DNA of 64,000 nt, from assembly GCA_905178155.1 (NCBI GenBank), contig CAJINV010000001.1, forward strand, positions 2,470,089-2,534,088, in the 5' to 3' direction. Shown piece after piece: positions 23,223-34,144 of the stretch. A program made the position numbers and the translations under genes. The notes beneath the pieces are model-generated. The model was not told the DNA's origin. It saw nothing but the letters and a program-made list of their open reading frames with translations, and ran no database searches. Source of the stretch: Amoebophrya sp. A120. Taxonomy: Eukaryota > Sar > Dinophyceae > Syndiniales > Amoebophryaceae. Every line of letters starts with the position of its first letter. Positions within the stretch are counted from its first letter, which is position 1.

Positions 23223-26200
23223 CTACCCGCCCACGTCCGACTGGTCACCCCCGCCCCCGTGGCTTGATTTTCTCGCCTTGGCATCTGCATCCGCTAGCGC
23301 CCGGTTCGGATCTCGGTAGGTGTAGAAGACGTAGATGTAAATCGCATCGGCCAGAATGTACATCAGAAACGCGAACCGAAACGGCAACCCCGCCGCGAAT
23401 CCCCTGGCGGTCGGATCGAAAAGCAAATTCGCGTACAGGTAGCAGCCGAACGCTTGAGAAATCTCGCTGGTGAGAGAAAAGAAGGAAAGGCACATTGCAC
23501 GCTTGTCCACAGGAAGACGCGCCGCAATGAAGGACGAGCTGTATTTCGTTTAATCCTATTTTCATATACGTTGGCAACGCTATGAGTACTTTCTTCAACA
23601 CTTATGCTATTAGTACAGCATGTTAAAAATGTCGGACAGAGCAAATTGCAACACCATGATCACAGAAAGACGATCTTGCTATCCCCAATTTTGATATGCA
23701 ATAGATACCGTATGCTCGCCAGAAACGCCAAGCAGTGCCTGATGATGTTCATGAAGACGAAAAACCGTCCGGAGTACGGCGCTTCCACCGTGTAAATCAA
23801 CTCGCAGGTCAAGTTGATACAGCACCCCAGGATCAGCAAACTTGCGTACCTTTCGTGCAGGGACGTTTCCGCTTCGCTGAACCGATCTGCGTGCGAACTG
23901 GACCAGTGATCGTCCGACACGGAATGCCGCGCCAAGGTGTTCAGGTTCGGCAAACTTCCAAATTTTTTCCGCGAAAACCCCCACGACCCCGCGGCGCCGG
24001 GTAGGCTGTTCCTTCGCAGCGCGGGTTTCCTGCTAGAACTGCCGGCGCCCGGCGGGCTCAAATCAGACCTAGTACTTCGCGGCGCACCGCGCGCAGACAT
24101 CGAACCGTTGCCTCCTTGAAGATGCTGAAAATGAACCCGGGGACGCGCACGTGGCTTGCTGCCATTCGCGCCGTCGTGAAACAGGCCACCAGCACCTTGC
24201 TCCAGATCATCCTCGTCCGCTGCTTCATTCTGCGGATAAACAAACCCGCCCGGGGAACTACGAGAGGAGTACAACGGAGCCAATCCGTGGTCTTCTAGCA
24301 GGTCCGAGTCCCGCGTTTCATTCGGGTCTTGTTTGGAGACGCGGCGGAGTTGCTGAAACGCTTCCTGTTCCGGCTCTTCCGTGGGGCCCCTGTAGTTCTG
24401 GTCTTTGGACGACTTTTTCATGATCAAACCCGCTGCGGTGGAAGAAGTTTCTTTCGAACTTTTACAACTCTGCTGGATCTTCCTCATCGCGACTGCCTCT
24501 CCAGCGACTTCCGGATCGACATCAGTAGTTCTAGACGTCGTTGTACAACCTGCAGATGATAAAGGTTCCGAGTCTCCGTCCGGGTAGAACATTACGATTT
24601 GCCCGGCCGATTCCGTCCCTCGGTCGTCCCCCACCGGATCGCGTAGGGGTGCTTCATCACTGCTGTTCACGGAAATTTGAATCACGTTGCGATTTTGTCC
24701 GCGCGCGCTTGAAGTTCCGCTCGGCGCGTTTGAGCGAGCGGTTGAAAGTGGAGACGTTTGTTGAGCGATGGCACCGTCTATCGCACTACTCCCCTTCACC
24801 ATTCCGTCACTCAATTGCTGGTGTTCGATCTGGTTTTGTTGTTCCTGATGGATGTTCAACCTGGTGAAATCGTAGTCGTCTTCCGGGGAACTCGAAACAT
24901 TCAGTGCGTACTTCTCATTTTCCGCGTCGTCGAGCAGAATCACCTTCACTTTCCGCTTCCCATCCTTCCCCCGCCGTTCAATCTTCCGCAAGTTTCCGTA
25001 CAAAACCAGAGGGGCGGCGCAAAGCGCCGCCAGGTTCACGACCATCATACAAGCGGACATGAACTCCAGATCGCCCTGGTGCCAGTTCCATACCGCAATC
25101 GAGTAGGAAGAGGTGATCTCGCTCATGCAGGTCGCCAACGTGATATGAGAGTGCACAAGACCCCGTCCTCCAGTTCATTTAATTATACCGCACGAGCAGC
25201 AATACAGGCATCGGCAACAATGCAGATTTTGCATGATAAATTGGTGCGGCGCTATTTCGGCTGCCAGGAGAACCTGTGATGCAGATATGGCCAAGAGGCT
25301 AAAAGTGGACCCGGTGCCTTGCATGACAAATGAGGGGGAGTGGCAGTTGTGCACTCTCATACGTGAAAAAAAAGCACTGCACCGTCCAGAGCTGGATAAA
25401 GTTGCTGGATTCGAGGAACTATCAACTGCAAAAATGTCTGGGTCTGGAAGAATTCATGTTTGTCATGCTTGTCTGGCATGGCTCTTAAATCTGTCATGCA
25501 CGTTACCCAAGAGCTCCGTCTTTCTGTGCTGCAGAGCCGCAGTTTGTCATGCAGAATAGGCAACACCTGGGAGCTTAGAAACTTGTCATGCTGAGCCACC
25601 ATTTGTAGCCTCATCATGACACGCCACCCAGCATGACAAGTTTCCAGACCCAGATATTTTTGCATTTGATAGGAACAACTTCACGTACGCGTTGAACATG
25701 TCGCCGAAATAATTGGTCCACGCCACGACGTCGTAGAGGGCCCTTTGGCAGCAATTCATACGTGATCGGGTTCGTTTCAAAACCAACACGCCTTTGTTGC
25801 CCGTTGCTGTACTAATATCGTCCGCGCTTGCACTAGAGGGGCGGAAACTGCCGTCGCCGGAATTATCATTCGACGTCGTCCCGAAGACACTCAAGACGGA
25901 GGAAAACACTTGCGACACTACGCTGGTGCTGTCCGAAAGGATCGCCTTCTCAGCCTTGCTGTCGTCCCTGGAGATATTAATAAGGTTAGAACTATTTATT
26001 CCGTCAGTATTGTTCATCTGGACAGACGAGCTCCTTTTTGTGGTCGTGTCGTCCGGGGAAGTATTGTTCTGACTCGAAGCTGCAAGAACTTCTTGATCGC
26101 CGTACGATTTGTTCGCGTTTGGACGCCACCGGGAGTAATGTGATGCAAGAAAAAAACTGTGTGTGATGCAGAAATTTCAAAACAGTTACACTTGTCATGC

Positions 26201-29200
26201 TCGATGAGATGCATGATCGGCTGGCTTCCTATGTGTTTTCCCTTCCTATCTGCGCATAACAAGTTTTTCCTGTCATGGCAGACAAACTTGTGATGCTGTT
26301 TTCCCAAAAGACTTACACTATCACTAACACAGTTTTTTTCTTGCATAACTGTGCGTGTCGGGTTAATAATCCCTCCCGCTCCAGTTCCTCGGGGTCCGAC
26401 TCGACATTGATCCAATCGTGGATGGAAATCTGCAGGGTTTCCTTTAAATGGTTGGACACGCAGACCAGTAAAACGGAGTAGAGCAACGCCATGGTGCTGT
26501 ACAAAGCGGGGAAATCCGTGAACTCGTTTTCGAGCAAACTGGAGGAAACCAGACCCGACACCAGAACGCAGATCTGGGTCAGGATGTCCAGCAAAGCGAA
26601 CACCAGCACCCGTTCGTTGCCCAGCGAGGTCGCGTCGAAAATCATGGAATGGAAGGCGATGAAACTAGTTTTGAAAAAACCGCGGACCAGGTACGCGAAC
26701 ACAAGGAGGAGCAATTCTAAATGATCCGTCACCCAATCGCCGAACTTTTGGAAGAAGTTCTTCTCCGCGTGCGGTGTCTGGAGGCCCTGCTGCTGCTGAT
26801 TGGGCTTGGCTTGCTCTCCCTTATTGAACGTCGCTCCGCTCGTCGCCTTGGCCGCTTCTTGAACCATCTGCAGGTCGTGACTTTGCTTCATCACCGGCTT
26901 CGGCGGTGGTTTCGCGTCGGCTTTGCTGTTTTTGTGTGCAGCAGCGTTTATTTTCGCTTCAGCTTTATTATTCTCAGCACTCCCTGCGCTCGAACTTGTT
27001 TTGTCACTCGCGGGAGCGGTTTTTGCCTGGTCCTTTGCTGTAGTTTCTGGCGCCATATCATCCGCTTGTGGGCGCGCACTCGGACCACCTGCAGCATTTC
27101 CTTCTCCTGGTGTGCCTTTCGGTTCTTTCTCTGCGCGTTCGGGCTGCGCCGTGTTTTTGTTCGTCCCACTACTTGCTAATGCTGTTGGCCCTGCTCCTGC
27201 CACACCGACCTGCTTATCGCTCCCAGCCTCGGTACTTGTTCCCGCGCTTGCAGTGTCAGCATTCGCAGACTCCTTCTCCTTCGCTTCCGCGTCTGCGTCC
27301 TGGATTACCTTCGTCTCCTCGTGTGTCTCCTTCGCTTCCCGTACGACTTCCTGCGGCGCGGCCCGATCAGAAAACAGTGCCGGCTTGAAAACGTCCGCTG
27401 TCAGTTTAAGTTTCTGCCGCGGAGTCTCCGTGGCTTCCGGCGCTGCCGACGTTTTTTCACTCTCTTTCTCCGCGGATGGTGAAGGTTGGGGCTCCGCGGG
27501 CTTATCTTTTGTGGTAGAAGATGTTGTTCCGGCTGTTGCTTCTCCTGGTGGCACGGCAGCCGCAGGTACAGCTGCGTTGGCAGCCTTTGTTACATCTGCA
27601 GCTTGCTCCGTCACGGTAGTACCTGTCTGTTTTTGTTCCCCGACCGGCGCCGGCGCGGCGGCCTGCTGTTGCACTTCAGGTTCTTTCTGCGCTGCCGGTG
27701 CCGCTTCTCCGGCCGCTGCAGTCTTTGTCACAGCGGCTGTCGCCGGTAGTGCGAGATCATCTGCTGCGGCGGCGGTAGCGGCAGACGCAGGAGCAGGCTC
27801 GGCAACGTTACCCTTCGATAGGTCAGTTGTGTCTTTGCTTGTTTCTTGTTCCACCAACATGTCAGTACTTTTCTTTACTTCCAAATTATCATCCCCACCA
27901 GCGGTGCTTGCCGCCTGTTTCAAAGGCGCTGCTCCACCTTCACCCTCAAAAACTGGAAGTTGTTCAGCGCTTGTTCCTGCCAACCACGAACTGCCCTTCC
28001 CTTCTCGATTCTTCCCGTCGGCGAGTGGCACTGCAGTTTCAGCGTGGCCATCGCTCTTTTTCTTCGTGATTTTCTGTTCCAGCTCCACGAGGGAAGAGAA
28101 AGATGCGCTGGATGAAGACGAAGATGCGCTACTTGCGGCTGCTGCTGCTGCGATGTGGCTCGCGCCGCCCGCGACAGCCGTTCTTACGGCTGATCCCTGC
28201 AACGATCTTCCACTGTTCACCTCGGTTGTTTCTATCTCCGCTCGCAAGCCCGCACTTCTCGCCGCTTGCTCCTCGATCGTCAGAGTGTGGCCCAGATCGG
28301 AGCCCCAAATTGGGTCCTTTGATAAAGCAGACGAGCCTAAGTACACCAGTTTATCGTTCGCCGAGGGGGCCACCCACAGGGCGATGACGAGTAGGATCAC
28401 GTAGTAGAAAATCAAGCCCCAGATCGCCAGCACCAACATGTATTTCCGCCCCTTCTTGTCGCACAAAACGCCAAAGGCGGGGATAGAAATCGCGTGCGCA
28501 CAGGACATCAGGCAGTCTAGGATTCCCTTCCGCTCCTGCGCAACGCGGATTACCGTGTTCACGTCCCCGCAAAAGAAGGAACCCGTCCAGTTATCGTAAG
28601 CCGCCTGCTCCTCCTGCTGCTTCTTCGTCTTTATTCCGGACGCGGGATTCCCGTTCCGTGGGGTTATTGCGTCTTTGGTTTTTTCCAAGTGTCGCTGCGC
28701 TGTTTCCGTTTTCGAAATTTCTGTTTCCGTTTTTTCCTTTACCTCCAGTTGGTGCTCCGTGCCAATCCTCGTCGTTTCTTGGAGTCTATTTTCATGGTGA
28801 TGATGCATTTCCAATTCCAGGGTCAGAAACGAAGAAGACGAAAAGCCTTGCTGTGGTGGCGTTAGTACCGCTGCGCTGCTAGTAGTACCGCCAGAACCAG
28901 ATCCTGAAGCAGCACTTGTTCCCACGTCAGGATTCGCACCCGCTGTGACGAGCACCCTTGAGGCATCCATGGTCCCCGACGGCGCGTTCGTGCTAGAAGA
29001 CGACGTCGTTGCCACATTGGCCGTGCTACTCGTCGGGGTGTCGCAGATCACCAGCGTCCGCAAGAACGGCAAAAACAGCGGCCCGGCTGTGCTGTCCAGA
29101 ATCTGCATTGCCAGGTAGCACGCGTAGATCGGCCACACCCCCTTCGGAATCATGGAAGCCAAATTTCGGCACCGCATGCCGAAGTTGTGCGCCGCGCCCC

Positions 29201-29261
29201 GAACGCCATCGCGGCAGCGCGCGGCGTAGGCGTGGGGACCGGTGCCGTAGGTTTTGGGCAT
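23223..29261 (-). CDS. MFS-like 12-TM transporter with a giant cytoplasmic-type insert
   Basis: Exons are 26348-29261, 25672-26141, 25362-25419 and about 23676-25143, with a last exon at about 23223-23538. Three junctions are introners. The last intron is not fully resolved; a GA-AG form (AA|GATCGT...ATACAG) fits the phase. About twelve hydrophobic segments are visible after joining, including PIYACYLAMQILDSTAG (first), GILDCLMSCAHAISIPAFG with the MFS loop signature GVLCDKKGRK, and LEFMSACMMVVNLAALCA. Between the third and fourth segments lies an insert of about 540 residues, rich in Ala, Glu, Thr and Gln, absent from ordinary MFS carriers. A second hydrophilic loop of about 300 residues follows the eighth segment. 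The substrate cannot be read from the sequence. ATG 29261 directly precedes MPKTYGTG and the first membrane segment. Confidence 0.65.
25144..25361. mobile_element. Introner, family 4 (singleton), in the MFS gene (TSD CGTGA)
   Basis: 218 bp, TATG to CATA, with a terminal inverted repeat TATGAGAGTGCACAA. Flanks 25139-25143 and 25362-25366 are both CGTGA. Removal joins CFFFT to LATCMSEI in frame, within a membrane segment. It lies only 58 bp from the family 1 copy at 25420. Confidence 0.85.
25420..25671. mobile_element. Introner, family 1, in the MFS gene (TSD GGAAC)
   Basis: 252 bp, TATC to GATA. Flanks 25415-25419 and 25672-25676 are both GGAAC. Removal joins YVKLF to LESSNFIQLW in frame. Confidence 0.9.
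26142..26347. mobile_element. Introner, family 2, in the MFS gene (flanks AATGT / ACTGT)
   Basis: 206 bp, with the terminal repeat TATGCAAGAAAAAAACTGTG (one end reads GATGCAAG). Flanks match at four of five positions. Removal joins LLTRHAQ to YSRWRPNANKS in frame. The interior is nearly the reverse complement of the copy at 57357-57566. Confidence 0.82.
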
Positions 29262-30109
29262 GATGATCTTGATGCTGAGGGGTCAATAGATGATGCGACT
29301 TTACCGATTCATACACGAACCATCACGCGTGGTTCTCTCGAAAGAACGCCAGAAATGTCGCCACGGCCCCGTTGTGGCCCTCTACTGGTACTGATACGAC
29401 CGCCAGAAGGGATATATAGAAGAACTCGGATCAGTTCCATCATCAAGATCAATCGAAGTGTAATGCCATGCGCTCTCTCGAACGACAACGAAAACGATTG
29501 CAATTGAAGAATCGAGAATGACGACAGTAGGCTACCCCGAGCTCGCTCGACAGATGAGAACGATTTACGACTTTTCTTTTCAGCAATACGATGATGTGAA
29601 ACGACTGTGATGAAAGCACACTTGGAAATGGAACAAGCAGAATGCTCCTGCTGCAAAGAGCCCTAGAATCGCCTCGATTTTTTATTTTCTGGGTGGACTA
29701 GTTTACACACAAAAAAAGCACAAAGTTTTATTCGCGTTGCAGAGCTTGAATGGTGAATGACTACGTGACCCGGGGAGGCATAGCATTTATTGTGTCGAAA
29801 TTTTCAACCCCTTGCGTGCACAAGAAGGCGACAAAAATGGAGAGTTCGATCAAGTGAGAATGCGGGGACTGACAGATACTTACACACAGAAGTCAGGTAC
29901 CATGCAAGATACTAACAAATGCGTGCTTGAAAATAACAACAAGGTACAGAACATGTAAAACAACTCAACACATCTGGTACAAGTGGAAAAATTTCGTCCA
30001 GGTTCAAAAAAACCCTCTGTCTCACCTCTGGTGACAGCTTGATGAAAAGTACATTTCACAAAACTTACATTTTCTTTTACTCTATCAAGGGCATACTTGC
30101 CTCTTCCCC
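29262..30109. other. Intergenic region, no gene supported
   Basis: About 850 bp between the stop of the 90-residue gene and the MFS start. It is AT-rich with A-runs. Short frames on both strands have no protein character. Confidence 0.5.
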
Positions 30110-30583
30110 TCAGGAGTGCATCCCGTCATCTGCGGCGTACGCACCTGCCAACATTTTCACGGCGAAATCGTTGGCATCCTTCGGCGGATTCTTCCGGAGC
30201 AGACCTGATATTTTGGATGGATGTCAATTCGCAAACGTATTCGCCTTCAATTTCAAGCGCACGCACAAATGTTGCCACAACACCTTTCACAACCAGATGT
30301 TGCTACAACACTTTTCATAGTAAAAGCAAGTGCTTGCATTGCACAAGAGAACGACAGCAGTACTAGTGAAAAACGTCGCAGCAGTCATTTATTCTGAAAT
30401 CATACGTTCATCGCACGCCGTTCGCTTGGCGACAGTCTTCAAATCGCCGGCGCATTCGCTCCACAGCGCCACCATGGCTTTGATCCCAGCGTCATCCTGC
30501 TTGGGCGCTGTGCCCGGTGCTGGGCCGCCGGTCTTCTTCAGCTTGCCGGCCTGGTCCTGAAAAGTCTTACCCTCGAAGGTCAT
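30110..30583 (-). CDS. 90-residue protein of unknown function
   Basis: Two exons, 30406-30583 and 30110-30204, are joined by a canonical 201-bp intron (GAAC|GTATGAT...ATATCAG|GTCTG). The join is in phase and totals 273 nt, an exact multiple of three. The product begins MTFEGKTFQDQAGKLKK and is hydrophilic, with a Lys-rich start and two Cys, and ends DDGMHS then TGA. It has no signal peptide or membrane segment. I recognise no family. Support comes from coding-like composition in both exons and the clean join, not from homology. Confidence 0.55.
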
Positions 30584-31241
30584 TCCGTCTTTTATTTTCT
30601 TGGTGGAAAAAGTTTTTAATGCTCTGGCTCTCGTTCTGAAAACTTACTTTTAGTGTAGCAGGAGAAATAAAGGCTTTGTTTTGGAGGAAGTTGTAAAATG
30701 TGTTACGTCACAGAGGACTATTCTCGAGGTGGAAGAGAAGGGCCGCAAAAGAGGCGTCACTGTGTGGAAAATCAGGAGAGCGCAGTCGTGTTGTGCTACA
30801 GCCAGTACGACAAAGACACATTCATAAGAAAACAAGTCTAAACAAATGTGTACGACATTGCAGGCACGAAGAAAGAGGAGCACGGGTATCATTTTCGTAC
30901 GCACGGATGTTGAACGAACCGAATTAATCTTCAGAAGGCATTGTGTGCACGTACCGACCTTTTTCACGTCGCAGCAGCAACCGATGGCGGCTTATCTCAA
31001 AATGCTTTGCAAATTAGTGCGACAAAACCGACAAAAGACAAATTGTGAACCGACTCATTCAGTCTGCAGTGCTGTTGCATCTTTCGTGAAGGAGCACAGA
31101 GGCAAACAAAAACTCAAATGTAAGTCGCGAAATCTTTGCTGCTAGCGGCAAAATGCCGCACTATACTTTTTGCGTCTTTTCCTTCAGCAATGTCACTAGA
31201 TTTGTGCCTCAGCTACATCTGAGCATCGTGCAAACAAACCG
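30584..31241. other. Intergenic region, no gene supported
   Basis: About 660 bp upstream of the 90-residue gene and downstream of the DUF3431-like gene. A plus-strand frame (30846-31145) has no recognisable features. Nothing else is seen. Confidence 0.5.
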
Positions 31242-33320
31242 CTACACCGCAGCCTGCGTATTCTGTTCATTGAAGTTATCAACTCGCAAATACAAAGGGA
31301 GTTCTGTCCTGTCTTGCCGCTTCAAGTAATCTTTAGGTGTGCCGAAAAGTAACGGCCAAATGATTTCCATATAGCTGGTCAAGCAATGATTCCACTTTAT
31401 CGTCACGGACCGAGCTATCTCTTCGTACCACCGTTTGGGGTACCTCCGTAATCTGGTTTTGCTCACGACAAATTGGCTGCAGCAGTAAAAGGAAAGCGGG
31501 ACCACGTCTCGCGGTCCTGTTGAAGATACATTTGCCGGATCCACTCCGGCCGCTGTTGTTGTCGAGCCTTTGTCTTTGTTTTCGTCGATACTGTTCACAT
31601 TCGTCGCGGTGTGCACATGGATGAACTCAGATGGCTGGTCGTAAGTTTGGAAAAGTTTTTGATTCAGCTGCTTCACTAGAGGATTTAACTTCCCCAAGTC
31701 GAACCCGAGATTTCTCAGCAACCCCTCATACTCTTCCCTGGCGGTCATGTGTGCACTTATTTCTGTGTCGTCTTTGACACAATCACTGACCCTGTTAGCG
31801 CTGACCCTCTCGTAGTTATGCAGATAGTGGTGAGACAGCGTGAGAAAGTCGTTCCAATTTGACGTCGGCAAGTTCGCACCGTCGAAGATGGAAACTGCGT
31901 TGTCCTGGATCGTCTTTGCGTAGTCGGTTTCCCAAATCATTTTCGTAGAAACGTCTGTTAATCCGACGTCGACACCACTTGTTGGTGTTTCTGGTCCCGC
32001 GGCCATTTTATTTTCTCCGAAGTTTCCCAAAAACAGTGCCTGCAACACGTTTCGCAGTGCGCGAAAGTGCACGTGCTCAAGTAAGTCCGGGTGGGCGAAA
32101 ATTGTGTAGTCGTCGAGATGGTCGTAATTTCGAAAAACATGCTCGAAATATCGCTTCACTTCCCACTCGCTGGGCTTGCTGACGACGTCATTCACTATGA
32201 CGACTTTCCGGAAGTACTTTTCCAAAACGTGCAGGTCTGGCTTCGTATGCTCTCGTTTCCCGCAGTGCCACCGCGCGGTTTTTTCCACCAAGTAGCGACC
32301 CGCGCCATTGTGGTCTCTTCTAGACAAGGAGGATGATGTTTCATCTCCTGAGCCAGACGCTAACCCGCCCTCGCCTGTTTTATTTACTGCAGCAGCAGAT
32401 GAATCTTCTTCCTGAAATGGCTTGTACAGGTAGAGTGTGATATGACCAGTTGGAATGCCCGGTTTGTTTTCTGGAAAACTACCATGTGACGTCGAGCCGG
32501 TTACCGAAGATGTTGAAGTAGCGGCTGATGATGTACTAAAATTCTCCACATCATCCTTCTTCTTCCTGTACTGCGGCGCCACGGCGATGTCCCCTCCCAC
32601 CATGCTGGAGAGCAAAGCGGATAAATCCTCCTGGCAGTACGGTAAAACCAACCCGACAGTCGGGACTTGGGTCTTCATCAGTCGGTAGTCGGCATTCATC
32701 TTCTGCAGTCTTTCCAGGCCGACCTGCACCGGCCATGTCGTTTGCTCAAAATTTATCAAAGGTGGTAGTTTTTGCCTTTCCATTTCGTTGTTATCCATCC
32801 TCGCAGCAACATTCAACAACGACATGAAGAGGAAAGACAAATCCAAAACGGAGTCCGTTGCTTCTTGAAATGGCAATCGCTCCTCCGAGCGGAGAATCAT
32901 CGCGAGCATGTACGCCTCCGGGCACACCTGCAGGATGTACTCCTTGTTCGCGAAAGCGATGGTGTTGAGCCAGAGGAAACTAATCGTGGTGACATTGTGG
33001 AAGTAGTACATCCAAGCTTGGAGTTTGTAATCTGTGAAAAATCCAATATCGATGTAAGGGCCGATGGGACCGAGATCTTTCACACCCGCGCCCACCCGGA
33101 TGTCGCAATCATCCTTCTGCTGGAAATCTGGCATGCGGATAGCGGAAACGAGGAAGAGATGGAGGAAAACCGCTAAGCAGGACCGGAGCCGGAAAAAATG
33201 GCGACGCTGCCTTAAAAATAGTACCCGCCAGTGGCGACGGGGAGACGCGAGCGTAGAGAGAGTCATTTTGATGTTCTGTTGTTCCCTGCTACCGATGCCG
33301 CGGCTCAAACAACTGATCAT
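31242..33320 (-). CDS. DUF3431-like protein with N-terminal membrane anchor
   Basis: A single exon of 692 codons with ATG at 33320. A hydrophobic segment at about residues 46-61 (SCLAVFLHLFLVSAIR) suggests a signal anchor. The rest resembles DUF3431 proteins. The N-terminal signature reads VGLVLPYCQEDL, the central one VFRNYDHLDDYTIFAHPDLLEHVHF, and the C-terminal one FYCCSQFVVSKTRLRRYP followed by EIIWPLLFG. These are the conserved blocks I associate with that family, whose members often sit beside glycosyltransferases and whose function is not established. Low-complexity Ser/Thr inserts interrupt the blocks at about residues 245-345 and 560-600, making the protein longer than typical members. 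Confidence 0.65.
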   Translation of the reverse strand: MISCLSRGIGSREQQNIKMTLSTLASPRRHWRVLFLRQRRHFFRLRSCLAVFLHLFLVSAIRMPDFQQKDDCDIRVGAGVKDLGPIGPYIDIGFFTDYKLQAWMYYFHNVTTISFLWLNTIAFANKEYILQVCPEAYMLAMILRSEERLPFQEATDSVLDLSFLFMSLLNVAARMDNNEMERQKLPPLINFEQTTWPVQVGLERLQKMNADYRLMKTQVPTVGLVLPYCQEDLSALLSSMVGGDIAVAPQYRKKKDDVENFSTSSAATSTSSVTGSTSHGSFPENKPGIPTGHITLYLYKPFQEEDSSAAAVNKTGEGGLASGSGDETSSSLSRRDHNGAGRYLVEKTARWHCGKREHTKPDLHVLEKYFRKVVIVNDVVSKPSEWEVKRYFEHVFRNYDHLDDYTIFAHPDLLEHVHFRALRNVLQALFLGNFGENKMAAGPETPTSGVDVGLTDVSTKMIWETDYAKTIQDNAVSIFDGANLPTSNWNDFLTLSHHYLHNYERVSANRVSDCVKDDTEISAHMTAREEYEGLLRNLGFDLGKLNPLVKQLNQKLFQTYDQPSEFIHVHTATNVNSIDENKDKGSTTTAAGVDPANVSSTGPRDVVPLSFYCCSQFVVSKTRLRRYPKRWYEEIARSVTIKWNHCLTSYMEIIWPLLFGTPKDYLKRQDRTELPLYLRVDNFNEQNTQAAV

Positions 33321-34144
33321 GTTCCGAAAATGTTAATACTTGTCGCTTCAGAATCAGAATCAGAAAGGTCTTGGCTTGGCTTGGCTGCGGGGCGGCGTTC
33401 CAGAACTTTAAGAGTGCAGCTCGAGCTATTCATGAGCTAATTCTTGACCACGCTTACTAGTTTTAGTAGAGGCGGCTAACAGCGAACTTGTCCTCGCGCG
33501 TTCCACCATCGAGGCCACACACCACGCGCGTTCCACCATCGAGGAAAACTGCGCGCTCCACCATCGAGGCCACACACCAAAATCGTGGTGAGAGCCCGAC
33601 GGTCTGGTCGCGAAACATCATGGCAACATCAGCAACCAACCAACAAACAAACAACAGTGGGAAAAAACAGCGATAGCGATGGCCCAACCTACCTACTTCC
33701 AGAGAGATGAAAACCCTACCTACTTACAGTAGTCGTAATGGCGATAGCAAAAGATAAAGAGCATACCTAATTACAGATGAAAATAAACAACAATAGCACC
33801 CTACAGACAAATGGAAAAGACAAATACTGCTCCTGATTGAAAATCGAAAACAAAAGGAAATAGCGCCACTTCACAAAACGCAGGCGAAACAGGCGCTCCA
33901 GCATCAAACGAATGAAACGCGCCAGGCCCAGAGCGCGGCGCTCCCTGACAAAAGCACAGCGATTTGCAACAGCTCTCTGGCAAGAATTGAACAAAATGCT
34001 GCTCGTCCACAAGATGAGCTTATTTCTTTCAATATGCTGACCGTCCTTCGCGCGGAAAGATATTTGTATGTGTTGCGTACTTAGTTCTACTTTTGCGCGT
34101 ACTTGCAAGTCACGCACTGCACTTGTTATCCGTTTACTCATCAA
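33321..34144. other. Intergenic region containing a 3-copy repeat
   Basis: About 820 bp between the DUF3431-like gene and the RNase HI-like gene. Apart from the short repeat near 33497-33568, I see no gene, RNA or inverted repeat. Confidence 0.5.
33497..33568. repeat. Three-copy short repeat GCGCGTTCCACCATCGAGG
   Basis: Three copies of a 19-bp unit, GCGCGTTCCACCATCGAGG (the third reads GCGCGCTCCACCATCGAGG), are spaced about 25-30 bp apart. The first and third are followed by CCACACACCA. The array is outside any supported coding region. Confidence 0.75.

Noticed and set aside
26923-28404. Plus-strand 493-codon frame opposite the MFS insert
   Set aside because: Ala/Ser/Cys-rich antisense of a low-complexity region; the minus frame continues the transporter on both sides.
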